DNA of 64,000 nucleotides from Ancylostoma caninum (Eukaryota > Nematoda > Chromadorea > Rhabditida > Ancylostomatidae): contig JBAJFG010000079.1 of NCBI GenBank assembly GCA_037903475.1, positions 434,001 through 498,000 of the forward strand, written 5' to 3'. The position numbers and the translations under genes are program-made. Below the pieces are notes generated by a model, which did not search any database, was not told the origin of the DNA, and saw only the letters and a program-made list of their open reading frames with translations. Below are positions 13,501 to 21,217 of this stretch, piece after piece (position 1 is the stretch's first letter; each line of letters begins with the position of its first letter).

Positions 13501-16500
13501 TTTCACTTTGTCTTCCATTAATATACCAAGTCTGCACCAGAGAATAGGCGCGTGTGGACGTGTATCGCTAATTTATGTTTTGAACATCACATTGGGCAAA
13601 TACGTCCATGTTCGGTTACGAAACGATCAAAGTTTCCTGGCTTTTGACTTTTCAAAGGTTACTATTTTGTTAATTTGTTTTACAGATAATGGCTGACAGA
13701 TTAATTTATTTGTTAGTGATTGGTTTATTTTTTGTTTGTTTTAAAAGTAATATCAGTAGTGGATACGGACCAGCAGAATTTGTGCTCTGGCAGTGGAGGA
13801 CGACTAGTCCGTCAGTGCTAGTACATATTTGAAAATGTTGCATTCTTATAGTATTGGTGTCTTATGCCCTCCTAGCACACCTCTCCACCCTCTTAGAATT
13901 CTTCACTGTTTCGACAAGAACAATCGTTCCTTCCCAAAGTCTTTGTCCCAGTACGATCTTTCAAAAACAGGCAACGCAAAGTGGAAAGTTATATTTCGAA
14001 GGCACTCGGTCACCTACATATGAGTATCAAAGCATGTGAAAAATGGAAACGAAAAGAACGAATAGAAAAAACCGCCAGGAAGAATAGCCGTTTCACGAAA
14101 ATGGAAAGTAGTTTCTGTGGTTCTGGGAGTTTTATTTGAATCCATGGCCCAATTAGGAAAGTTGTTCACTACTGAAAACGTCAGAGCGGTTTGGCTCTGG
14201 GAGAGAAAATTGGCTTAACTCAAGTTTATCTCGCTTGCTTGAATAGTAATAGTGACAAAAAGTAGCTATTTCGAACCATAACTAATCGAAGACTGCAACA
14301 TGATAGCAAACAAGGTGGAAGAGCGCATCAGAGAAATCTCAGAAAAAAAAACCAAAGAAAAAATGAGATTGGGCTGAGTTCTCCTTTTGAGATAGAACAA
14401 ACGGAATGGTGCTTATGGTGTCTGTGCTTGTACAAGACAAAAATTACTAAAGGAAATGAATTCACCGAGTTTATTCAGGATGATGTAGCTCTTCCCTTTT
14501 AAAGGGTGAGAATTCGGACACCCATGCGAGGAACGTAAAGCATAAATTTCCCCAATTTTAAATGATATTATATATGGCTTAGAACTGTCGTCTAACAAAA
14601 CTGCATCCGATTTCTCTTCCCCACTTAATGGCGGGTAAGGAAGGTGTTTCAATTTGTATTTCACAAATTTGGCCAAATAAGGGAGTCCGATGCATTTAGT
14701 ATGCAGATGATGTAAAGATCTATCGAGAAATCGATGAGCCTGAAGATAAGAATAAAGTACAGGATGCCATCAATTGCTTGGTTGATTGGTCTAAGAAGTG
14801 GCAGTTACCACTTCCATTAGGTAAAACTTATCATCTCAGGAATGGTAATTCCCATTCATTCGGTTCATATACTATTGACTCTATTGAAGTGCCAAGTATC
14901 AACTCTGTTACAGACTTAGGGTTTCACTATGATCATAAGCTTGATTTTATCTCACATTACTCAAGTATGTGTAGCAAGGCACACACGAGTACATTACAAA
15001 TATTCAAGGCGCTTTCTACTACTGATCAGAATCTGCTTTTACAAGTTACACAATGTACGTTCCTCCTCTAATGGAGTGTGGATCTACTGTATCCAACCCA
15101 TGTAAGAAAGAGGATATTGAAAAACTTGAAGGAGTACGAAATAATCTCACTAGAAAGATATTTACCAGGAAAGGAAGTTTTGTTGCTCAAACATCCCTTA
15201 TGCAACAATAAGGTATCGTTATCTTGATATTCCCTCTCTTGAATCTAGACGACGAATTCGATTTTCGCATGGTTCATAAGATACTACATGGAAGGGATAC
15301 TGACAGAGCTAAACAATTCTTCTCATTAGCGCCATCCATAACAAGGGGTGGTGAATTTAAAAATCTTTATAGACGACTCCGGACTTCTGTAAGAGCTATG
15401 AGCTTCGCAGCACGAGCGAGAGCAGCATATCTCTCTCTGAGCAAGAATGCTCCTCCTCTAAACTCTATTGCTGCCTTCAAAAGATTTGCCACTGTCAATA
15501 TAACTAGCTATTAACAAACTAATGCTGCAGTTTCACCCTCACCAGTTATAACATCATGTAATGGAATGTTAACACTGATATCTACTCGTATGTAATGATT
15601 ACTATTCTTTTTAACGTATGCCTTAAACATCGTAGTAAATGTAATGTAATGGAATGTAATCTAATGCAATGTATGGTTAGCAAACAAAACAAGCCTGAGC
15701 CACAAACTCACATGAATCACATTCTGGAGGTAACGCCTCTTGAGAGCGTCCAGTACCGTGGCAGCATTCGGCTCGGTGAGCTGACAGAGGTCCGGTGCGA
15801 GCGAGTTCAGAGTCGGCGTCTCGCATTCAGCGCGAGCGACACGTTTCTGGAAAATTCGTGCTGCGTAGTTGTTTTTTTTCACATTGATTTTGTTCCGTTT
15901 TCTCGCTGTCAGCCCCAGAATGAGCTGTGATCATGCAGATCCCGCAGAGTACACATGGCGGGGGTGCGCCCGCCAGTCAGCAGGTGCGTCTGGCTGGCAA
16001 TTGTCGCCAGCAGATTCTCACGAGAACCATGTCGCCAGCGACGAGCACGCGCTAACTCATTAAACTGCAGTAGCAAGCAGAAGAGTACATCGCTGGCTGC
16101 GTTTGCAGCGGATTTTAAACTGTTTCTTAGAGGAGCAGCCATTGCAAGAGCCATAAACACTGGACATATGTACGCATTTACAAGTTACTGCGTACAAAAC
16201 GTGGCAATAGCATGGATTTATGGTGCTTTTTCAACTGTAAGGTGAGAAAGCATTCTAGCGACGAAGTATAAAAACCGTGAAGAGGTGAAGAGGCATTGAT
16301 AAATATGTGTGGATACAACGATTTGAAAAAAGCGAAAGACATTTCTAGAAGCGTTCGTCCAACTTGATAAGAGATAAATTTAATTTTGTAAAAATTCGTT
16401 GCCAAATTGGAATGACGAAAACAAAGTTTGTAATTAAAAAGAACTAGTAATTGAGGAACTCATGCTGATCTTTAGACCCTTTCTGAGAGCGACAACTGTT

Positions 16501-17161
16501 GTCTACTGCAGTTTGCAGCAGTAGCACATTCTACAAAGTGCATGAAGAAATGTTGTCAATCTAACAAATCGATGGTGAACGTAACGTCAGATAACTTTCA
16601 GGTTCTCGAACACTGACCGACATTGCTCAAAATGTCGGCATAGACGTTGAAGAATTCAGCAAAGGTACATGTGAAGGATGTAGCATGTTAAAAGTCTGCA
16701 TAAATTGCAAAAAAAATTGCTTGCGACTCACAGAAAGATCTTGCCCCCAGATTGTCCCCAGACAGAAACCTAATAGTAAGCGACATGGACCTCTTCGTGG
16801 ATGCAACGTTTCCATAAGTCACTAGGCGGCATACCCGGCTCCGCGCGAGTGTTTTATTACCTTGGCTATTTCACATTTATGAGGACAATTTCAACTGTCG
16901 ACGAATTCAATCGAAGAGCTCATAATATTTTTTTTATTTCATTGATTTTTTTCTTTTCGTGTTCCTTTTAATTTTTTATTCATTTCTACATTTATTAGAT
17001 AGTTCTGTTCTTGGTGCTCACAACCCTTGTTGTCATTCTCATATGATTTCCACCTCATTTAATGCAACGTTTGAGCTTCTTTGTTTGAGTTAAGCAGTCA
17101 TTCTCTGCTTCTTTAATTCTTTTTTTAACTGCATTTGGCTTGGCGCACCGTAGTGTGCGTA

Positions 17162-17192
<31 letters not shown>

Positions 17193-20100
17193 ATTTGGTA
17201 ATTCAGCGTTTGCGAGTGTGTATAGATGCTCATGTCAAGCTGTGTAGCGTGTTGGAGTGATCCAGTAATCACGCTCTCACCTGTCTTTGCGCAGAGGTGG
17301 GAAGATATTAAAAGAAAAAACAACTGACTGCCACATTAGGGTGAAACGTTTCTTCATATTCGTGCTCAGTGTGTTGAAAAATCCAAATGGATGTGTATTA
17401 ATTAAGCTCTCGAAAAAAATTAGCGAATAATCGATGAAATCAATAAGTCGATAAACGGGTACATGGGTGCAGAATGGTTGTCATATTCGTGTTCCACGTA
17501 AGGGAGATGCAAGTTGAGATGTCCTCACCGGCCCATACGCAGGATCATTGAAAATAGATTTTAAAAAACTAAAAAAATGATATTTTGACGCAAACGGTCG
17601 TCACAAAATGAAAATTGGAAATTGCTTCACGAGGTGATCGCTGATTCAATATTCACAAAGGCATCCGGAAGGAACAGGTCGCATTAGACGCAATGCAAAG
17701 TGGGCAGGAGGTTACGGAGAATTTAGCCAACAATGTCCCATCACTTGAAGGATCGAAAAAAGGGAAAAGTGAGTGGATGGGTATTACATGAGCAGAGCGA
17801 AGAGCGCCAGCAGTGGCGCCTGGGGGAGTACAAATATTTGATCTACAGATATACTCACAGGAGGTTATTTGAACATATTTTTATCATGTATTTATGGTAA
17901 ATGGGTCATCCACAACAATAGACGGAGCTCGTCCCAGGATCTAGGTTCCAGTGGATCCTCCCCCCCCCCCCCTCAAAAAAATTGGGCAAACCATCGCCAC
18001 ACCCTTTGAAAATTTCCCTTGCATTTTGTGGTTAGTAGCTGGTGACATCCAGAACGAGTTTTGAAGAACCATGCTCATGATATTATTGTCAAACCGTACT
18101 TATGATACAATTGATAATGCTGAGGACTTACTGTCAGTGAATCCAACTAATACTGAATTAAATTAAATAAAAACAATCTAGAAAGACTAGGGTTACATCC
18201 CATACGTATAATTAAGCTCATTAGTGTTTCCTCGTCATTTCACGCTCAGTAACCCACACTACTCGGTTCTAAACTTTTTTGCCTACAGTCGGATTGACAG
18301 CCTCCAGAACAGCTATGCCATTGATGAGATACATGGGGTTTTTGAAGACATCATCCAGCCTTTCGCCCAAGATCTGAGAGTCTTCTCAGATAAGTGTAGG
18401 CGCAATGAAGCACATCAAACTCTGCTAAGGAACTTTGTTTACTTCATCACTTACAAGAATTTGTACTCCGTATTCAGTTTTTTCCAGCCGGAGAAATACG
18501 CTTTGACGTGATGTTCTTGTCGTTCGGATATAATGCTAAGCGATAAATGTTCATCCGCTGGTGAATGCCTCATTGAGCGGACACATGCGTCCAGTTGCAG
18601 CTTATTTTTATCCGAGTGATAAGGCCCACTATTAATGACGATATCTACTCCATCTGCAGTTTATGTTGCCTCAATAACTGATATATATAGAAGGTGGGTA
18701 GAAACCTCGAGAAAGGGATACCCAACCACTTTTCACCGCCTGAGGCTGAATCTATCGGATACGTGCCCAATATTTACCCAAGAATCCATGAGGATATTTT
18801 CCCCAAGAAGAGTGTAATCCCCACTTCAATTATTGCTATCCGCACTCGTCAGGACTGGCGTGAACTGTAATAGCGAACAATGCGTAGTATTTTAACAGGG
18901 CTAGCCACGAGTTCCCAAATATTACACCTCACTTTTCGTAGAGAGCGATTTTCCGGGGCGAGCACGCAAATAGACAACTGTTGTTCCGGTTCAGCACAAC
19001 GCACACCACTGACAACAGCGTTCTGGGGTTAATCATAGAGAACACGGATGAACTGTTGAAACACTGGGAGTGACCCTTTTGATTTGAATTCTGGATGAGC
19101 TGAACATGGAACTCCAAAGCAACGAGGATGAATGAATAGAGTTTCTGGGATCTGGCTCAAAAAATAACTGCGTAAGCCTGGGGAGGACGTAGAAAAAAGT
19201 AAACAAAATCTGTGATATCCTGCAAAAATATGAGGAGAAAAAACCTTGGCAAAGCACAAAAAATAGAATGAACATCAAGATCATGTATCCCAAATCCTGT
19301 TGATTGCAAGAAAACCACACCACCTACAACCGTCTAATTTCTTCTTCTGGCATGAGTGAGGTTTATACCTACAACTAGCTAGAAGGCCTATTCCGAAGGC
19401 CTATTTGTCGTCGTCTGAACGTTTTTCTGTAGTGGAGTGGCAGAGCGGATCATTTGGATAGTGAATAAATAAATAATCATTTAGTTAACCCATTGACGAC
19501 AGCGCCCTTTTTCGCATTCTTCCAAATTTTCTCAATTCCTTTCCATGCTCCAAAAAATCTAGTGCTGATTTTTATAATCATATTGACTTAGAACTCTCAC
19601 TACGGCTCCCTCCAAGAGAAGCACTGAGATCATTAGGACCTAGCGATCTCTCAAATCGAACCATGCAAAAAATGCGGTGAGCCACGCGGTCATTAATGGG
19701 TCTAATAAATAAGAATAAGGAAGAAATAAAAAATAAATAAGAAATAGGTTCAAGAGCAGGTCGGAATGAAATTTGAAGAAAAACGCTTTATGGGAAACAG
19801 TGCCTTAGTCTATCTTGGAATGAAATAGCCATGAAAGTGACAACAAGGACTATGTGCAGCTTAGCAGGATCACATCTATTAGCTATTAAAACGTCACAAA
19901 CAAGGGAAAAGGAAACTTCTCTCATTTTGGCTATACCCTCAAGTAAAAGTAAAGTTTGGATGAGCGTTCTTCATCTTTGAATCGATCTCGGCTGTATTTT
20001 CTCGTTTACTTACTATATACCGAAGTTAATATCTGCCAAACATATGAAAATTTGAGAGAAACCGGAAACATCCACGTTAAGCAAAAAAGAGGGTAAAAAA

Positions 20101-21217
20101 GACTGATGAAGATGAAGGACGAAGAGTAACAATTGGATAGATGGGAAAATTAAGAACTCGTTAACGTTGCTGCCATACTCCTACGTCAACATTGAATTCG
20201 GTACATATCGACTATGGGCAGCGCATCGCTGCCGTCGTCGCTGCTGAGACTGGCCAATCGATGCGCACCAAAACCAGTGTCCCCGCGGTAGCAGCCGTAC
20301 ATACTCCTCAAGAAGTATAGCGACAGTGTGACTCGTTATTTAACATGCTTTTCCATGCAGTAACAGATCAGGAAGAAGGTTCAGCTCTGAAGGCCATGAT
20401 CGAAAGGCCTGAAAAAGGCGAAAGGCAATCCTGGCAACCCTCGATCCTGCGCGCTATTTTCATACTCGCTCTGCCCACGATCGTTTCAAGAAGAATTCAA
20501 TTGTGAATGCCTAATTTGTTCGAACTATGGACAAACAGTAAAAACATCTAATAAATACAGTCTAGCATACCACAATGAAAATAGATTGGAATTTCACTGC
20601 TAAGAGCTTTGCGGTCCTGCATTCCCACTCAGTGAGGAAGCACACGCTTCATTTCTCACACAGTGAAGAGAGGAATGCAATTCAGTTCGATGAAAGCACC
20701 AATTGTGATACATATCTGATATCTGTTTCCCACTTTATGTCTTTTCAAAATCCTTCCTACGGCACTTTTTGATCAACCAGGTGCGTTTATCTGTGGCACC
20801 GACTATACGTAGCATCCAGATGTCATTCTGCAGTACGAGCGCTCAACAACGGCATTTTTATTGCATCATTCATGAAGAGTGCGTGCGTAGTGTGGTGTGA
20901 ACATTTGATTAACATTAGCTTCCGAGAAATGTGGTGATAGATAGCAGTGAAACGGAATAGTTGCTCAAAAACATTCAAATTAAGAGGAAAACACAGAAAC
21001 ACGCAGAATAAGGAGACGAACCTTCTCGAAGAAGCCCTGTTCATCGCGGAATCCAACCAGCACGTCCGTTAGCCCATCATCGAGCACGGATGCGAGTCTG
21101 TAGCCGACATCTGCATCTGGAATCCATATGCGGTTCTCGAACAGCTGATCGTCCTCCTGGCTCGACTTAGTCGGTTCGAGATACCTTAATGAGACGTCGT
21201 TTATAGCGAAGCCTTCT
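2127..21217 (-). CDS. class II-like myosin heavy chain, motor domain (14 exons placed, ends unresolved)
   Basis: This is an actin-based motor ATPase. Minus-strand exons in order: about 21217-21022, 15846-15712, 11465-11312, 10818-10791, 10722-10497, 10440-10377, 10317-10109, 9499-9361, 8294-8176, 8049-7947, 4697-4633, 4576-4406, 2599-2469, 2287-2127. The junctions from the second exon onward keep one frame across consensus AG/GT borders, giving about 568 codons; with the first exon, about 620. Visible motifs are an SH3-like N-domain ([12 protein letters not shown]), [18 protein letters not shown]-loop [13 protein letters not shown], switch I NNNSSRFGKF, switch [38 protein letters not shown] and HYAGSVDYN. 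Wording around switch II and the DLQP segment is closest to class II, but I cannot assign a precise orthologue. Actin loop 2, SH helices, converter, IQ neck and tail are not seen. They may lie left of the window or be absent. The start codon was not found. The largest introns (about 5.2 and 4.2 kb) carry transposon debris. Confidence 0.9.
2469..2599 (-). CDS. myosin exon: lower 50K, LLxLLEEEC motif
   Basis: 131 nt from an acceptor (gttttag) to donor AG|GTATGA. It reads [19 protein letters not shown] and continues to KFKKAK-like basic sequence. It follows the exon ending [11 protein letters not shown] in frame, as in class II motors. Confidence 0.92.
2600..4405. other. myosin intron with tRNA-like segment
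   Basis: A large intron. It is mostly AT-rich non-coding DNA without a recognised transposon core; the tRNA-like segment at 4160-4230 is described separately. Confidence 0.6.
4160..4230 (+). ncRNA. tRNA-like segment (SINE head or decayed tRNA)
   Basis: It contains an A-box match TGGACGAGTGG (4167-4177) and, 33 nt later, a B-box match GGTTTGAAGCC (4211-4221). This is normal pol III promoter spacing. I could not draw a good anticodon stem, so a functional tRNA is unlikely. A tRNA-derived SINE head or a pseudo-tRNA fits better. It lies inside a myosin intron, antisense to that gene. Confidence 0.4.
4406..4576 (-). CDS. myosin exon: relay helix and HxFN segment
   Basis: 171 nt, 57 codons, phase 0 at both ends. 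It reads [20 protein letters not shown], then [19 protein letters not shown] and [11 protein letters not shown]. This is the strongly conserved relay region following switch II. The donor is AAAAG|GTGGGG and the acceptor is ttttag. Confidence 0.95.
4633..4697 (-). CDS. myosin exon: switch II
   Basis: 65 nt. It completes a Leu codon from the previous exon and reads [20 protein letters not shown] plus Q. DIAGFE is switch II, which senses the ATP gamma-phosphate. The donor is CAG|GTATGC. Confidence 0.95.
4803..5542. mobile_element. TTAA-bounded element, 740 bp, long terminal inverted repeats
   Basis: The left terminus begins TTAAAGGCGCCGTCCCACC and the right terminus is its imperfect reverse complement ending GTCTTTAA. 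The inverted match extends about 65 bp inward to CTCCAGGAGC. It contains no transposase frame and its interior is AT-rich. Its length matches the other roughly 735-740 bp TTAA-bounded elements at 36079 and 40987, whose termini also begin TTAAAGG. Confidence 0.75.
5590..5704. mobile_element. palindromic element
   Basis: Arms 5613-5645 and 5672-5704 are inverted copies: CTTCATTTTTGATACATATC against GATACGTATCGAAAATGAAG with few mismatches. The central GATTGACCGTCGCGACCCGCC resembles the centre of the 9853-10002 element. Confidence 0.6.
5727..5885. mobile_element. palindromic MITE, family P1 copy 1
   Basis: About 155 bp folding almost end to end. The left arm starts GAAACTCCAAACG and the right arm ends CGTTTGGAGTTCC, with inner arms GCGGCTCTCTTGGGCAGAG and CTCTGCCCAAGAGAGCCGC. 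A second copy in opposite orientation lies at 22558-22715. Flanks suggest a TA target duplication. Confidence 0.8.
7545..7594. repeat. AAAT microsatellite
   Basis: Uninterrupted AAAT units covering about 50 bp in a myosin intron. Confidence 0.95.
7947..8049 (-). CDS. myosin exon: upper 50K LAKxLYxRIFRWL
   Basis: 103 nt reading [20 protein letters not shown] then [14 protein letters not shown], the conserved helix before switch II. The acceptor is attttag and the donor is C|GTGAGT, phase 1. It joins exactly to the switch II exon. Confidence 0.95.
8176..8294 (-). CDS. myosin exon: upper 50K segment
   Basis: 119 nt. After completing a Glu codon it reads [20 protein letters not shown], then [19 protein letters not shown]. 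The acceptor is tttccag and the donor is AAG|GTGAGC. It joins in phase on both sides. Confidence 0.95.
8295..9360. other. myosin intron containing an unassigned open frame
   Basis: The minus strand at 8371-8556 is open for about 70 codons (for example [20 protein letters not shown]) and ends TAA with an overlapping AATAAA. The phase does not join the exon upstream (9361-9499), so I did not include it in the myosin. It could be a chance frame or a relic of another gene. The rest is AT-rich with short AAAT runs near 9060 and 9260. Confidence 0.45.
9361..9499 (-). CDS. myosin exon: upper 50K segment
   Basis: 139 nt. It reads [20 protein letters not shown], then [19 protein letters not shown]. 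The donor is GCAG|GTGGGC and the acceptor is atgtttag. This is the usual position after the Gly/Asp-rich loop 1 distal segment in class II motors. Confidence 0.94.
9500..10108. other. myosin intron with palindromic element
   Basis: It contains the inverted repeat at 9853-10002. The remainder shows no exon or recognisable element. Confidence 0.6.
9853..10002. mobile_element. palindromic element in myosin intron
   Basis: The left arm contains CTGTGGAGCGTTATAC and the right arm GTATAACGCTCCACA, with flanking TGGGTGTACTCTCAG and CACACCCACTCTCAGAG. The centre includes GATTGGTCAATTCACGCGAC and CCCGCCAATCG, similar to the core of the element at 5590-5704. It ends about 105 bp from an exon border. 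Confidence 0.6.
10109..10317 (-). CDS. myosin exon: FHVFYQLL segment
   Basis: 209 nt. It completes a Tyr codon, then reads [20 protein letters not shown] followed by [26 protein letters not shown] and NFHVFYQLL are hallmark myosin-head sequences. Acceptor ttttccag, donor AGC|GTGAGT. Confidence 0.96.
10377..10440 (-). CDS. myosin exon: end of switch I
   Basis: 64 nt reading [20 protein letters not shown] plus C. It follows NNNSSRF of the preceding exon to give the canonical switch I. Acceptor ccttatag, donor T|GTAAGT. Confidence 0.96.
10497..10722 (-). CDS. myosin exon: P-loop core, loop 1 and switch I
   Basis: 226 nt. It reads [20 protein letters not shown] (P-loop and following helix), then a Ser/Gly/Val-rich loop 1, then [19 protein letters not shown] (switch I). 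All nucleotide-contacting residues I can check are conserved. Acceptor gtttcag, donor TTT|GTGCGT. Confidence 0.97.
10791..10818 (-). CDS. myosin micro-exon before the P-loop
   Basis: Only 28 nt. It encodes G-R-N-Q-S-I-L-I plus part of Thr and joins in phase to the exons on both sides. Acceptor tgtttag, donor AC|GTGAGT. Micro-exons at the P-loop border need care in gene prediction. Confidence 0.93.
10819..11311. other. myosin intron
   Basis: AT-rich. It contains a short imperfect ATTT array at about 11158-11200 and no other feature I can name. Confidence 0.6.
11312..11465 (-). CDS. myosin exon: [14 protein letters not shown]
   Basis: 154 nt reading [20 protein letters not shown], then [18 protein letters not shown]. 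The sequence corresponds to the SGLFCVxxNPYKxLPIY block of class II heads; Trp replaces the common Tyr. Acceptor attccag, donor G|GTATGC. Confidence 0.95.
11891..12499. mobile_element. TTAA-bounded element, family A copy 2
   Basis: The left end TTAGCCCACTGACGACCGCG and the right end GCGTGGTCGTCAATGGGTTAA are inverted. The inner GGCTCACCGGTGAGCC palindrome matches copy 1 at 680-1087. 609 bp with no transposase. Confidence 0.75.
13003..13161. repeat. two short tandem direct repeats
   Basis: A roughly 35-bp unit (CCGGGGTATGGGTGTACGCA, then CTAAATTTAA) occurs twice at 13003-13070. A roughly 27-bp unit (CCTATTGGCATGGTAGCAAC) occurs twice at about 13110-13157. They are close but unrelated in sequence. 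Confidence 0.85.
13242..13462. repeat. dispersed GC-rich repeat, copy 1
   Basis: Its architecture matches 60855-61070: GCGCGTCAGACGCGAGCATCC near one end, a shared CTGGTTAACGTGACATGTA-like centre, and a CGCACG-rich far end. It looks like a diverged non-autonomous element. No open frame is preserved. Confidence 0.5.
14690..15514 (+). pseudogene. CR1/jockey-like reverse transcriptase 3' fragment
   Basis: It starts within the RT catalytic box ([16 protein letters not shown]), then reads [17 protein letters not shown] and [18 protein letters not shown] thumb sequence. It continues through frame changes near 15060 and 15210 ([39 protein letters not shown]) to a stop near 15514. It is truncated 5' at the YADD box and broken by at least two frameshifts or stops. 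It sits antisense in a myosin intron. Confidence 0.75.
15712..15846 (-). CDS. myosin exon: end of N-domain, start of motor core
   Basis: 135 nt, phase 0. It reads [20 protein letters not shown], then [20 protein letters not shown] and QNVIH. The last part corresponds to LNEASVLHNLKxRYxxxLIY of class II heads. Acceptor ttttccag, donor CAT|GTGAGT. Confidence 0.92.
17163..17194. repeat. AAAT microsatellite
   Basis: About eight AAAT units in the large myosin intron. Confidence 0.95.
19485..19705. mobile_element. TTAA-bounded element, family A copy 3
   Basis: It starts TTAACCCATTGACGACAGCG and ends CGCGGTCATTAATGGGTCTAA. At 221 bp it is the shortest of three copies, with the same GTGAGCCACGCGGTC inner right end. 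Confidence 0.75.
21022..21217 (-). CDS. myosin exon: SH3-like N-terminal domain (start uncertain)
   Basis: It reads [20 protein letters not shown], then [20 protein letters not shown] and [15 protein letters not shown] before donor AAG|GTTCGT. This is the myosin N-terminal SH3-like domain, which normally opens with xxWIPD. The frame is open to about 21217. The 5' border is unclear because no strong acceptor sits in this frame. Just upstream another frame reads [15 protein letters not shown], which may be a continuation interrupted by a frameshift. Confidence 0.8.

Larger units (their letters stand above)
11466..15711. other. 4.2-kb myosin intron with repeats
   Basis: Contains family A element 11891-12499, direct repeats at 13003-13161, a GC-rich repeat at 13242-13462 and the CR1-like fragment 14690-15514. 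The block 12710-12965 is GC-richer with all frames partly open, but I see no splice-bounded exon in it. Confidence 0.65.
15847..21021. other. 5.2-kb myosin intron
   Basis: Mostly non-coding. It contains an AAAT microsatellite (17163-17194), a C-run (17960-17972), family A element 19485-19705, and a GC-rich block at about 20160-20290 whose TACATATCGACTATGGGC recalls the palindrome at 5613. No further exon was recognised. Confidence 0.6.

Noticed and set aside
18224..18511. Plus-strand frame of 95 codons in the myosin intron
   Set aside because: No splice-bounded structure or known motif, opposite strand to the host gene.
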